A stretch of DNA of 64,000 nucleotides from Paenibacillus sp. JZ16 (lineage in GTDB: Bacteria; Bacillota; Bacilli; Paenibacillales; Paenibacillaceae), in NCBI RefSeq assembly GCF_015326965.1, contig NZ_CP017659.1:6585001-6649000 (forward strand), written 5' to 3'. The notes below the pieces were generated by a model. That model saw nothing but the letters and a program-made list of their open reading frames with translations, did not search any database and was not told the DNA's origin. The translations under genes and the position numbers were made by a program. Shown here piece after piece: positions 40,579-48,800 of this stretch (the stretch's first letter is position 1; every line of letters starts with the position of its first letter).

Positions 40579-41316
40579 ATGAGCGCCAGCTACAATGAAA
40601 TGGCGGGCCGCCTGATGGTGGCCCTGGATTACCCGGATGCCCAGCGCGCAAAAGCATTGGTGCAGCAGCTGGAGGGCATCCCGTGTTATATGAAGGTCGG
40701 CATGCAGCTGTTCTACGCAGCCGGTCCGGATTTTGTCAAGGAATTGAAAGCAAAAGGTTATTCCGTATTTTTGGATGTGAAGATGCATGATATTCCGAAC
40801 ACGGTAAAAGGCGGGGCGAACAGCGTAACGCGGCTGGGTGTGGACATGTTTAATGTCCATGCCGGCGGCGGCGCTCTCATGATGCAGGCGGCAAAAGCCG
40901 GGGCGGAGGCCGCAGTGGCGGACACCCCGGGTCTTGCCATGCCTACCATCATTGCGGTAACCCAGTTGACTAGTACGAGTCAGGATGTCATGAATAACGA
41001 AATCGGTATCCCGGGTTTGGTAGAAGATGCGGTCGTACGATATGCGAAGCTGGCTCAGCAAGCCGGGCTGCATGGCGTCGTCGCTTCATCGCTTGAAGTG
41101 GAGGCCATAACATCCGCATGCGGACAAGCGTTTAAGACCGTTATACCAGGTATTCGTCCGGCCGGTGCGGATATCGGAGACCAGGCACGGGTTCTTACAC
41201 CAGGGGAAGCCATCCGCAAGGGCAGTCATTATCTGGTTGTCGGCCGCCCGATTACGGAATCCCCGAACCCGAGACAAGCAGCAGAACAGATTATTGAGGA
41301 GATGATTCAAGCATGA
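40579..41316 (+). CDS. pyrF: Orotidine 5'-phosphate decarboxylase, PyrF
   Basis: Last step to UMP. TIM-barrel with N-terminal VALDYPDAQRAKALVQQL and catalytic Lys/Asp motif FLDVKMHDIPNTVKGG; phosphate-binding end TPGEAIRKGSHYLVVGRPI. 245 residues. Starts 19 bases after carB behind GAAGGAGGGG; the intervening pyrK and pyrD genes of B. subtilis are missing. Its stop overlaps the ATG of pyrE (ATGA). Confidence 0.96.
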   Translation: MSASYNEMAGRLMVALDYPDAQRAKALVQQLEGIPCYMKVGMQLFYAAGPDFVKELKAKGYSVFLDVKMHDIPNTVKGGANSVTRLGVDMFNVHAGGGALMMQAAKAGAEAAVADTPGLAMPTIIAVTQLTSTSQDVMNNEIGIPGLVEDAVVRYAKLAQQAGLHGVVASSLEVEAITSACGQAFKTVIPGIRPAGADIGDQARVLTPGEAIRKGSHYLVVGRPITESPNPRQAAEQIIEEMIQA

Positions 41317-41954
41317 GTACACTCGCGAATATTCCACATCAGATCGCATCTTATTTGCTGAAGATTGAGGCCGTTTCCCTTAGGCCCCATCAGCCGTTTA
41401 CATGGACGTCGGGAATTAAGTCCCCGATCTACTGTGATAATCGCTTGACGATGTCTTTTCCCGAGATTCGCGACTACATTGCTGAATCGTTCGCAGCCGT
41501 CATCCGGGAGCAATATCCGGAGGCCGAGGCCATTGCCGGTACGGCCACAGCCGGGATTCCGCATGCGGCCTTTGTATCCCAGAAGATGAATCTGCCAATG
41601 TCTTATATTCGGGACAAAGCAAAGGGGCATGGCAAGGAAAACCTGATCGAAGGCTTGATCAAGCCCGGTCAAAAGGTGGTTGTGATCGAGGATCTGATCT
41701 CCACGGGCGGCAGCTCGCTAAAAGCGGCGCAAGCGGTCAAGGATGCAGGAGCGGAGCCGCTGGCGGTATTGGCTATTTTCAGCTACCAGCTGGATAAAGC
41801 AGTGCAAGCCTTCGCCGAAGCTGGGATTCCGCTGCAGAGCTTGTCCAACTACGGAGCGCTGATTGAAGTTGCGCTATCCGAGAATCGGATTCAGGAACAG
41901 GATGTGGAGCTTCTTCAATCCTGGAGATCGAATCCTGCTTCCTTTGGTGTGTAA
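41313..41954 (+). CDS. pyrE: Orotate phosphoribosyltransferase, PyrE
   Basis: Adds PRPP ribose phosphate to orotate. PRPP motif VVVIEDLISTGGSS and the substrate hood FTWTSGIKSPIYCDNR are complete in 213 residues. Four-base overlap (ATGA) with pyrF and a GAGGAG site inside pyrF. A terminator follows, so pyrE closes the operon, as in Bacillus. Confidence 0.96.
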   Translation: MSTLANIPHQIASYLLKIEAVSLRPHQPFTWTSGIKSPIYCDNRLTMSFPEIRDYIAESFAAVIREQYPEAEAIAGTATAGIPHAAFVSQKMNLPMSYIRDKAKGHGKENLIEGLIKPGQKVVVIEDLISTGGSSLKAAQAVKDAGAEPLAVLAIFSYQLDKAVQAFAEAGIPLQSLSNYGALIEVALSENRIQEQDVELLQSWRSNPASFGV

Positions 41955-41981
41955 ACAACGTATACAAGCTAGGATAATCCG

Positions 41982-42023
41982 GCTGTCGCCTTTGTGAGTT
42001 ATCGCAGAGCGGCAGCTTTTTTA
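41982..42023 (+). terminator. Intrinsic terminator after pyrE
   Basis: GCTGTCGC (41982-41989) pairs with GCGGCAGC (42009-42016), followed by six Ts. Confidence 0.8.
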
Positions 42024-42159
42024 TATTCCAAAGCCAAAGATAATCCCCGGAGGATGCCGGGTTGACAGCGGATGGCTGGATCGTTACATTAGGACTGTAC
42101 GCGGCTGCAGCCAGCTATCGGTGTCCTTATGCTTATATAGAAGGGATTTAGTCTAACAG

Positions 42160-42744
42160 ATGAATGCAAAGAAAGAAGCAGTGCTTGAAGCCGGGAAGCG
42201 GTTGTTCATGGAGCAAGGGATTTTGCAGACGAGCATGGAGCAGATTGCCGAAGCGGTCCCCGTTTCCAAAATGACGATTTATAACTACTATCAGAGCAAA
42301 GAGGGCTTATTGGAGCATGTGGTGGACCGGATGGTCGAGGAGCTCATGGCGCTATACCGTGATATTATGGATCAGGCAAAAGATCCGCTTGAGGCGTTAA
42401 AGGTCTTTTACAGGGATCAGGACAAATTTTCGGCGTTGGTATCCCAGAAATTTGTGGCGGATCTGGCCAAATTCCCGGAGCAGATGGACAAGCTGCTTCA
42501 ATTCAACCAGAAATTCGTTGTTCCGGAATTCGAAATGCTGATCTTTAAAGGCCAGCAGCTTGGACAGATACGGAAAGACATCTCTCCCCAGGTACTGGTC
42601 GCATTCCTGACTTTCATCAAGGAATTTACGGCACGGACCGAATGGTACCATGGTTTGGGAAGTTTGAACGCGGTTAGTGAACAGCTGATGACGATTCTAT
42701 ATCATGGAATTATCCAGCAGGAAGATTCGACTAATCTAATATGA
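42160..42744 (+). CDS. TetR-family transcriptional regulator
   Basis: 194 residues. Helix-turn-helix in the first 60 (AVLEAGKRLFMEQGILQTSMEQIAEAV, then SKMTIYNYYQSKEGLLEHVV), with an unrelated helical ligand-binding domain. It stands alone between the pyr terminator and its own terminator, so its target may be itself or the gene group that follows; no operator is evident. The 136-base region before it shows nothing further. Confidence 0.88.
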   Translation: MNAKKEAVLEAGKRLFMEQGILQTSMEQIAEAVPVSKMTIYNYYQSKEGLLEHVVDRMVEELMALYRDIMDQAKDPLEALKVFYRDQDKFSALVSQKFVADLAKFPEQMDKLLQFNQKFVVPEFEMLIFKGQQLGQIRKDISPQVLVAFLTFIKEFTARTEWYHGLGSLNAVSEQLMTILYHGIIQQEDSTNLI

Positions 42745-42752
42745 GTATAAGA

Positions 42753-42790
42753 ACATTCCAGAGGTGATTTCGATCCGGGAATGTTTTTTT
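42753..42790 (+). terminator. Intrinsic terminator after the TetR gene
   Basis: ACATTCC (42753-42759) pairs with GGAATGT (42778-42784), followed by a run of Ts. Confidence 0.8.
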
Positions 42791-42962
42791 TATAAAATTT
42801 TATTGATGAATCGTTTGAAGATCGGCTGATTTGGGTATATGTTCCTATAAATTTAGGGCCACGACTTGGTAGAGGGGAAGGAGACGTCTCACCTATAATA
42901 GTAATGATAACCTCAGATTTAAACACAAAATAGGCGGGACTGACCGTAAGGAGGAGAGATCT

Positions 42963-43748
42963 TTGGAAGTTTCATCCAGGATCAAACTGACCGGCAAACA
43001 ATTCTTTGTACTAACCGGCATCGTCGGTGCGCGGGCTGTCATTGGGTTAGAGGACCCTTTTCGCGGAACGCTGGCCGAGGAGATGCCTGTAGAGGTGGCC
43101 AAGATTGAGCAGGAGCTGCAGGAGAAAGGATTGATCGATACGGCGGGTAACGAGCCGGTTCTTGTGCAGGAACTGCTGGAATACATAGAAGTATGCAGCC
43201 GGACCCTGTTAACGATACATATGAGGGTGTCCGGTTCCGACGAAGCGCAGAAGGAGTGTTTCATTTATTACAGTTCAAGTCTGGTTGTAAAGGCTGATAT
43301 TGAAAGCGGGCCTGACGGAGCGAGAGTCTATGTGCTGGAAGCGCTGGGAACCCCTTCGGAGGCTTGGCTTAAAATCATCAGTCACCTGCAGCTGGAGGAT
43401 AGGAAGAACCGGGATACAGCTCCATTGGCTATGCCTAAAGGCTGGTTCCAGCAATGGATGAGTGCCGAGCAAGGGGAGCAGGAGCCTCGGAAGTATTTGC
43501 TTGCACAAGGCTACCCGGAATCGGTCGTTTCCGCCTTGGCCGAAAGCGTCAGCCATCCAGAGAGATATGCAACCTTCACAGCGTACTATTGCCCGGATCT
43601 GAACTGTAGAATACAGGGAATCGAACTGTTGAGAGGACAGCATTCCAACTGGCTGATTCGCAATGAAGGCGAAGAGGATCAAATTTGGGGCGCATCGGTA
43701 ACGGAAATTATTCGGGAGCTTGGCGCGGTCATTGAGCGCATTAAGTGA
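42963..43748 (+). CDS. Unrecognised protein at a type VII-related locus, EspG-like by pattern
   Basis: 261 residues, soluble, no signal peptide or membrane segment. The TTG start follows AAGGAGGAGAG. The N-terminal part alternates helix and short loops (LTGKQFFVLTGIVGARAVIG ... ELQEKGLIDTAGNEPV), followed by mixed strand and helix, ending GASVTEIIRELGAVIERIK. The layout recalls EspG proteins, cytosolic chaperones that bind secreted WXG or PE/PPE proteins in ESX systems. I have no alignment, so this is a hypothesis based on pattern and on the neighbours downstream. Confidence 0.5.
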   Translation: MEVSSRIKLTGKQFFVLTGIVGARAVIGLEDPFRGTLAEEMPVEVAKIEQELQEKGLIDTAGNEPVLVQELLEYIEVCSRTLLTIHMRVSGSDEAQKECFIYYSSSLVVKADIESGPDGARVYVLEALGTPSEAWLKIISHLQLEDRKNRDTAPLAMPKGWFQQWMSAEQGEQEPRKYLLAQGYPESVVSALAESVSHPERYATFTAYYCPDLNCRIQGIELLRGQHSNWLIRNEGEEDQIWGASVTEIIRELGAVIERIK

Positions 43749-43817
43749 GAAAGGGCTGCATCATGATCCTGTACTTTCAAGTTATACCTTCTCGATCAAC
43801 GATATGGAGGATTAGTT

Positions 43818-44891
43818 ATGACTAAAATACGTGTGGTACCTGACATGCTGAACCAGCAAGGAGCAGCGGTATCTGATATTGCACGAGAAGTTCAGCAGCT
43901 TCAGGAGCGCATGCAGCAGCGTATCCAGAGCATGTCCTGGGAGACGCGTCATCGTGCCCAGGTCGAACAGCGCCTGGCCCAATGCAGGGCCGCTTGCCAG
44001 TCGGTGGTTAGCCGTCTGGAGCAAAATCGAGGGCAACTGGTGAAAAAGGCGGGTGATTTTTCGCAGACGGATCAATCGCTCGGCAGCAATCTCAACTTCG
44101 GCAAGCAATCGGTTGCCCAGGTTAGTCCGCATCTGCTGCTTCAGGCGAGTCTGGCACAGAACGGGAACAAGAACACGCATCCGCCCGTGACGGCAGCGGG
44201 GGTTGAATTCAATGCGCTTGCGCCTTTCGGCGGAACGGCGGATCAATGGAAGAGTAATCCGCTAGCGGCCGCAGGGGTATTGTTCGGAACGGCAACGGCA
44301 TCGGGTACGATGTACAAATACTGGGATATGTACCGGAACGGCTTTGGCGTGTGGCTTGAAAAAGACAAGCGCGGCAATATGCGAGCCAATGTGACGAACG
44401 GGATGCTGGCTAATATCCGCAAAAAATCCTATGCCGAATACAACTGGCGGAATCACCCCCGAATCCCGAAATACGTCCTACCCGGCGCGGCTGTTAAAGA
44501 CTCGCTAAGCTGGAAGGGCGGTAAACTTGGTTATGCAGGCATCGCCATGCAAACGGTGGGAAATCTGGTGACGAATATCAACGAGAACAAGAGCGGGGCA
44601 AAGATAGCCGGAGATGCTGTAGTTGATGTGGGTGTCGGTGTGGGTACCGTCGTAGCATCCGCTGCGGCTGGCGCTAAGGCAGGCGCGCTGATTGGGACAG
44701 CAGTGGGCGGTCCGATTGGCACCCTTGCGGGTGCGGCCATCGGTTTTGGCGTATCGGTGGGTGCTTCCTATGTTATGGACGGCATCAAGTTTACGGATTT
44801 TGACGGGGACGGGAAGAAAGATACCGTAACCGAAGGATTGAAAATGGGGGCGGAGAAGATAGGTTCAACGATTGCCGGATGGTTCAAATAA
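43818..44891 (+). CDS. Putative type VII substrate with WXG100-like N-terminus and glycine-zipper C-terminus
   Basis: 357 residues. Residues 1-95 are predicted to be a long helical hairpin (IRVVPDMLNQQGAAVSDIA ... QQRIQSMSWETRHRAQVEQ), with the turn at SWE instead of the classic WxG. A central segment (KYWDMYRNGFGVWLEKDK) is followed by a small-residue region rich in Gly/Ala with GxxxG-type spacing (ASAAAGAKAGALIGTAVGG, GTLAGAAIGFGVSVGAS), then DFDGDGKKD, a calcium-loop-like motif. This resembles membrane-acting type VII effectors, but no database match was checked. The next gene encodes a membrane protein that could be its partner or immunity protein. Confidence 0.6.
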   Translation: MTKIRVVPDMLNQQGAAVSDIAREVQQLQERMQQRIQSMSWETRHRAQVEQRLAQCRAACQSVVSRLEQNRGQLVKKAGDFSQTDQSLGSNLNFGKQSVAQVSPHLLLQASLAQNGNKNTHPPVTAAGVEFNALAPFGGTADQWKSNPLAAAGVLFGTATASGTMYKYWDMYRNGFGVWLEKDKRGNMRANVTNGMLANIRKKSYAEYNWRNHPRIPKYVLPGAAVKDSLSWKGGKLGYAGIAMQTVGNLVTNINENKSGAKIAGDAVVDVGVGVGTVVASAAAGAKAGALIGTAVGGPIGTLAGAAIGFGVSVGASYVMDGIKFTDFDGDGKKDTVTEGLKMGAEKIGSTIAGWFK

Positions 44892-44905
44892 AGGGAGTGT
44901 CATGG

Positions 44906-45670
44906 ATGAGCGCAAAGATTTCAGAGGAAGAACAGTTTCATTTCCGGCTGATCCCGGCCGAGCAGATACGGGGCGGCATCGTTTGTTTTTTATTCATTAT
45001 GCTGATCCCTGCGCTGGTCACGCTAGCAGCGCCGATGATGTCGGTATATATGTATGTGGCTGCGGCGGTGTGGGTGGTTATGCTGCTATGGGGAATTGGC
45101 CTGAGTGCAAATCCGTACCGGTCTGAAGTCGGTTTTGTGCTGTATTTGGGAATATACGGACTGGCTCTGGCGGTCACTTGTCAGATCGCTATCCTCAAAA
45201 TGATGTATGACATGGCCGGAGTTGAATCGATTCTGTATGGGCTTAGTTCGGCAGCGGTGATGCTTCTGCTTCTCCTTGTGTTTTATGTGCTGCATTTTAG
45301 AGCGCTGCAGCAAGGCACCTACCAGTCTATGGAGCGCAATGGCAGCGTCGGTAAAGCGGGCAAAGCGGCCTTACTGTTTGCGGCTATAGGTTATACGGCT
45401 TATTACGTCGTGGTGGCGGTAACCGGCGATCTCGGCGGATTTGTAATGGGCATGGCGGCTTTTTCCGTGTTGTTGATTCTCGGTCTGTACATGGCCGTTG
45501 TTTTCATTCATCGGTATATGTTCATCCAGAACAACATGGATAAGCTAAAAGCTCATTATCCCGTATTGGGATTGCCGAAGGAGCAGCGGAACGCCGCGTT
45601 TCTGAATAAAATGAATCAGGGCCGTACGCCTGCGGCACCGCACCGGAAGAGCAAGAAAAGGAGAGGGTAG
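44906..45670 (+). CDS. Polytopic membrane protein next to the putative type VII substrate
   Basis: 254 residues from the ATG at 44906, which lies seven bases after AAGGGAGTG. About six hydrophobic segments (first GGIVCFLFIMLIPALVTLAA, last FSVLLILGLYMAVVFI) with a basic C-terminal tail (HRKSKKRRG). No enzyme motif seen. It starts 14 bases after the glycine-zipper gene and precedes DUF4176 by two bases, so it is co-translated with them. Candidate roles are immunity to the upstream product or a membrane part of secretion. Another ATG at 44902 is in a different frame. Confidence 0.65.
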   Translation: MSAKISEEEQFHFRLIPAEQIRGGIVCFLFIMLIPALVTLAAPMMSVYMYVAAAVWVVMLLWGIGLSANPYRSEVGFVLYLGIYGLALAVTCQIAILKMMYDMAGVESILYGLSSAAVMLLLLLVFYVLHFRALQQGTYQSMERNGSVGKAGKAALLFAAIGYTAYYVVVAVTGDLGGFVMGMAAFSVLLILGLYMAVVFIHRYMFIQNNMDKLKAHYPVLGLPKEQRNAAFLNKMNQGRTPAAPHRKSKKRRG

Positions 45671-45672
45671 TT

Positions 45673-45942
45673 ATGACGCAGCAGCTGCTGCCAAACGGAT
45701 CGATAGTCATTTTGAAAGAAGGCGAGAAGAAGCTCGTGATCTATGGTCGAAAGCAAATTCTGGCGCTTGATCAGCCGCAAATGTTCGACTATTTAGCTTG
45801 TCCATATCCGGAAGGTTATGTCAGCCCGGAGTTTGCCTACGTCTTTAATCATGAGGATATCCAGGAGATTATATTTACCGGTTACCAGGACGAAGAGGAA
45901 GAACAGTTTCAGATCGTACTGGCTGAGACGAAGCCTACATAA
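45673..45942 (+). CDS. DUF4176 protein, type VII secretion-associated
   Basis: 89 residues with the family pattern LLPNGSIVILKEGEKKLVIYG, then FDYLACPYPEGYVSPEF and FNHEDIQEIIFTGYQ. DUF4176 proteins are small cytosolic companions of type VII genes in Bacillus, Listeria and Staphylococcus; role undefined. Directly after the membrane-protein gene, behind GGAGAGGG. Confidence 0.85.
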   Translation: MTQQLLPNGSIVILKEGEKKLVIYGRKQILALDQPQMFDYLACPYPEGYVSPEFAYVFNHEDIQEIIFTGYQDEEEEQFQIVLAETKPT

Positions 45943-45984
45943 CAAACGAGAAGATATCTATAAAGGGAGGAGTGAGGTAGATCC

Positions 45985-46257
45985 ATGTCAGGACGCATAG
46001 AGGTATCCCCCGAGGAGCTGCGCCGCGCTGCGGCAGACATTCGAAGCGGGAGTGACTACGGCGGAGAATTGGTCGCCCGATTGTCCCAGGTCATTGAAAC
46101 GTTGAATGCCGAATGGGAGGGTGTTTCCCAGCAGCGGTTTCGTACGGAGGCCGAGGAGACAAAGGCGCAGCTGATGAATTTCATCCAGATGATGAATTCG
46201 ATGGAGCAGGAGCTTATGAGCATTGCCGCCCGATTTGCGGAGGCTGACGGCCAATAG
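45985..46257 (+). CDS. WXG100 (ESAT-6-like) protein
   Basis: 90 residues forming a two-helix hairpin with the turn motif AEWEG (WxG) at about residues 45-49, the defining feature of type VII secretion substrates and chaperones. A coiled-coil second helix ends MNSMEQELMSIAARFAEADGQ. It is co-directional with the DUF4176 gene and follows AAAGGGAGGAG. No EssC-type ATPase gene is near, so export would need core genes elsewhere. Confidence 0.92.
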   Translation: MSGRIEVSPEELRRAAADIRSGSDYGGELVARLSQVIETLNAEWEGVSQQRFRTEAEETKAQLMNFIQMMNSMEQELMSIAARFAEADGQ

Positions 46258-46274
46258 GCGCGGTTTACCTAAGG

Positions 46275-46332
46275 TGACAATCAATCGTATCCGTATCACG
46301 ATGTGGTAAGGGTATGGCTGATTGTTTTTTTA
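46275..46332 (+). terminator. Intrinsic terminator after the WXG100 gene
   Basis: GACAATCA at the left pairs with TGATTGT at the right (7 bp, with further partial pairing inside), followed by a run of seven Ts. It separates the type VII group from the small gene that follows. Confidence 0.7.
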
Positions 46333-46434
46333 TCGGGAGATCGCGAAGAAGTTTGTTGATCTGTGTTTTTTTTGTGGAAGAATGGACATAATATGACAGC
46401 ATTACATTATCATTCGGGTAAGGAGTCGCATAGG

Positions 46435-46599
46435 ATGAATTGGGTATATTACGGAAAGCTGTATACAAGCAAATTTCAGGCAGGGTGCTTTGCGAAACGT
46501 TTGGAGCAGGATGGCTGGCTGTTCGGGTATCATGATCCGCGGATGGTGGAGGTTTACCGTTCCAAAAAGGGCCGTTATGGCGTGCGGTTTATGCCTTGA
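46435..46599 (+). CDS. Small protein, 54 residues, unrecognised
   Basis: The ATG at 46435 lies nine bases after AAGGAG. The product begins MNWVYYGKLYTSKFQAGCFA and is rich in aromatic and basic residues (WLFGYHDPRMVEVYRSKKGR), with no membrane segment. The open frame extends upstream to 46363 across the terminator, which is unlikely to be translated. No function assigned. Confidence 0.55.
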   Translation: MNWVYYGKLYTSKFQAGCFAKRLEQDGWLFGYHDPRMVEVYRSKKGRYGVRFMP

Positions 46600-46681
46600 G
46601 GAAATTCCATTAAAACAGTACTTGACTTGATGTAGGGTTATGGTGTATATTTATTCTTGTCGCTGTTTGATACAGCATTGA

Positions 46682-46762
<81 letters not shown>

Positions 46763-46813
46763 TTAAACGATGTATGTATGACGTCCTTATGTTTATGTGT
46801 ACATGTATGTTCA

Positions 46814-46887
46814 GGGCCCTTAGCTCAGTTGGTTAGAGCGGTCGGCTCATAACCGACTGGTCGGGGGTTCGAGTCCCTCAGGGCCCA
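46814..46887 (+). tRNA. tRNA with CAT anticodon, probably tRNA-Ile2 (lysidine-modified)
   Basis: Cloverleaf with anticodon CAT at 46848-46850, acceptor stem GGGCCC with discriminator A; CCA is not encoded. The D-arm TTAGCTCAGTTGGTTAGAGC and the ATAACCG anticodon arm resemble B. subtilis tRNA-Ile2, which reads AUA after lysidine modification, more than elongator tRNA-Met. That choice is by eye; generic software may label it tRNA-Met. Confidence 0.85.
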
Positions 46888-46897
46888 CTTTATCGAA

Positions 46898-46922
46898 AAC
46901 CCTTGCGATGCAAGGGTTTTTT
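46898..46922 (+). terminator. Intrinsic terminator after the tRNA pair
   Basis: AACCCTTGC and GCAAGGGTT form a perfect 9-bp stem around GAT, followed by a T run. Confidence 0.9.
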
Positions 46923-46947
46923 GCTGTTTATAGGGCTGTTTAGTTGC

Positions 46948-47076
46948 ATGAAAAACTCTGGTGAAGAAGTAGGGAACTTTGATTTGCTAACGGCAGCTAT
47001 TTATCCACAGGATCCAGAGATTAAAATGACTTTTCCATTTAAAGCAGCGTTACCGAAATTTGGTGTTCCTAAGTAA
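46948..47076 (+). other. Short open frame (42 codons), possible gene remnant
   Basis: An ATG-to-stop frame gives MKNSGEEVGNFDLLTAAIYP and on to ...PKFGVPK. It reads like coding sequence but has no ribosome binding site, sits just after the tRNA terminator and matches nothing I recognise. It may be the 3' end of a lost gene. The rest of 46923-47207 shows no other gene. Confidence 0.25.
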
Positions 47077-47207
47077 CAGTGATGAGTTGATCCCTGCTCT
47101 ATCTCCAAATCCAAGAATAGCACTTAAGTAAGGTGTTCTTGAATACTAAGGAATGCTGCGAAAATGACACCCTTTCTATCGTTAAAAAAATACTTTTAAC
47201 CTAAGGG

Positions 47208-47411
47208 TCATTTCTTTGGCGCCGTTGAATGATTGCTTTTTCCCTCTTTCGTTTTCAAATTTATATAGAGAAGAATGCTCCCAAAGAAAGATATTTCAAC
47301 TGCACCAGTAAAAATCCGCATTAAATGTGTTTCTTTGAAATCAAATAAGATATGCCCCATACAGTATAAAGCCGAAAGAACCATAACCCATCGAAGTATT
47401 GCTTTTTTCAT
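47208..47411 (-). CDS. Small two-segment membrane protein, 67 residues
   Basis: Starts at an ATG six bases after AAGAGGTGA on the - strand. Two hydrophobic segments (AILRWVMVLSALYCMGHIL and FTGAVEISFFGSILLYI) and a basic, Ser/Thr-rich tail (KTKEGKSNHSTAPKK). Family not recognised. The region is AT-rich compared with the pyr operon, which suggests accessory DNA. Confidence 0.6.
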   Translation of the reverse strand: MKKAILRWVMVLSALYCMGHILFDFKETHLMRIFTGAVEISFFGSILLYINLKTKEGKSNHSTAPKK

Positions 47412-47533
47412 CAGTAGTCACCTCTTATTTAAGACAATTATACTTCAAGCAGTAGAACAACTGTCTTTATATTTTATTAAATATCGTCCGAAACATCCCT
47501 GACGTCGTCCATTTTCAAAATTTAACCGCCCCC

Positions 47534-47555
47534 GGATTGTCGGATTGTCGGATTC
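47534..47555. repeat. Tandem 8-base repeat in an AT-rich gap
   Basis: GGATTGTC occurs twice in direct succession, followed by GGATTC. The surrounding 310-base gap (47412-47723) shows no supported gene. Confidence 0.5.
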
Positions 47556-47723
47556 AAATATTCAAAAGTTTGTCCTCACCCGTTACAAGAGGGCGACTAT
47601 GTGTATTAAAAACATACAGGATCAATTAGTGTTAATGTTTGATTTGGAGTAGGCCCTAAAAGGGCATTAATAACATATTGAGATATGTTAGAATATCAAC
47701 TAGATTGGAGGGACTATCTATTT

Positions 47724-48044
47724 ATGAAACAGAAAAAGATTTTGATTGTTTTTCTGTTACTTGTGCTGATTATTGTCGGTGTTTTTTATACTTACCTTCA
47801 AGTGAAATACAATTCTCTTGAAAGAAGTTTGAGAAATCATCTGATTAATGTTGAGGGATACTCTGATTCAGATATTATCAGTATTAAAGCAAAACTTAGT
47901 AAAATGCCTACATATCCCGTTTATGTTAGGTTTGCAGATGATCCAAATACAGATTATATCTTTACAGATGGAAATGCTGATACACCCATATGGCGCCAAC
48001 TTGATCCTAAAAAGCCAATAAGATTATCTGGTCAGCGTGACTAG
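47724..48044 (+). CDS. DUF3139-like membrane-anchored protein
   Basis: 106 residues from the ATG at 47724, after GGAGGG. One N-terminal membrane segment (ILIVFLLLVLIIVGVFYTYL), then an extracellular domain YNSLERSLRNHLINVEGYSD and YPVYVRFADDPNTDYIF, the DUF3139 layout of small Firmicutes proteins. Function unknown. The frame begins upstream at 47685 without a site. AT-rich, with more A/T-ending codons than the dcw and pyr genes. Confidence 0.65.
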   Translation: MKQKKILIVFLLLVLIIVGVFYTYLQVKYNSLERSLRNHLINVEGYSDSDIISIKAKLSKMPTYPVYVRFADDPNTDYIFTDGNADTPIWRQLDPKKPIRLSGQRD

Positions 48045-48167
48045 ATGAAAATCTTGCTGTTATGAAAAATGTATAAATCACCATTTAGAGGCTATAGTCA
48101 AATTGAGTGATGCTTCTCCCTGTTGAACTTTACTTGTCTCCACTTACTTATGAGAGTTAACGTGGGA

Positions 48168-48206
48168 AAGAACCCTGCTGGCTTTAGGCAGAGGGGGTTC
48201 TTTTTG
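48168..48206 (+). terminator. Intrinsic terminator downstream of the DUF3139 gene
   Basis: AGAACCC pairs with GGGTTCT, extended by TGC/GCA pairing inside, followed by TTTTT. It lies 120 bases past the stop codon. Confidence 0.75.
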
Positions 48207-48304
48207 GCGTTCTGGTTTATAGTGGGGCCGTAAGACCAATATAATCAAAAATATCCTCAATGATTCCGCCCCTTCAATGTATTATTTTCCAGTCTATCAG
48301 ATCT

Positions 48305-48418
48305 CTATAAATCTGGGCGCCCGATTGAATTCAAGACTTGCGCTAGGACTAAAGAACAAGCGCCAATTATCAGCAAGATAAGAACCATGATAATAACAAA
48401 CTTCTTTCCGTTCATCAT
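48305..48418 (-). CDS. Tiny single-segment membrane protein, 36-37 residues
   Basis: On the - strand CGAGGTGA is followed three bases on by ATGATG. The product begins MMNGKKFVIIMVLILLIIGA and ends SIGRPDL, one hydrophobic segment with a short tail; ACS in the middle hints at a lipobox-like site but is not convincing. The second ATG (48415) is better spaced. A 60-codon frame on the + strand overlaps it without a ribosome binding site. Confidence 0.45.
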   Translation of the reverse strand: MMNGKKFVIIMVLILLIIGACSLVLAQVLNSIGRPDL

Positions 48419-48800
48419 TTTCACCTCGGAAGGATTATACCAAATATTCAACACCCAATGGAACAAGATCCAGGACTACTACACCCTTATTTCTACAGAC
48501 GAGTGCAAGATACAGCAAGCAGGAGATTTCTCTCCAATTTATCGGACAACTGATTTTATTAGTAGCTGACATGCTGTTCCTCCTCTTATTCGTTTGTCTT
48601 GACTAATCAAATTACTTTACTATATGGTCGAGATAATTTTGAATTCAACGATTTGCCTCCGGGAGATTGATGATTCGGCCAAGCGAGATTTGTAATCGGG
48701 GGCGACTTACGGTACATTTTAATGGAGTCGTAGGGGAACAGACTTATTTATACGGCTGCTGCTGGTTGGATGCAGCTCATTTTAGCATATAGGATGGGGG

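Noticed and set aside
48387..48569. 60-codon + strand ORF beginning MIITNFFPFIIFTSEG
   Set aside because: No ribosome binding site, and it overlaps a - strand small ORF that has one.
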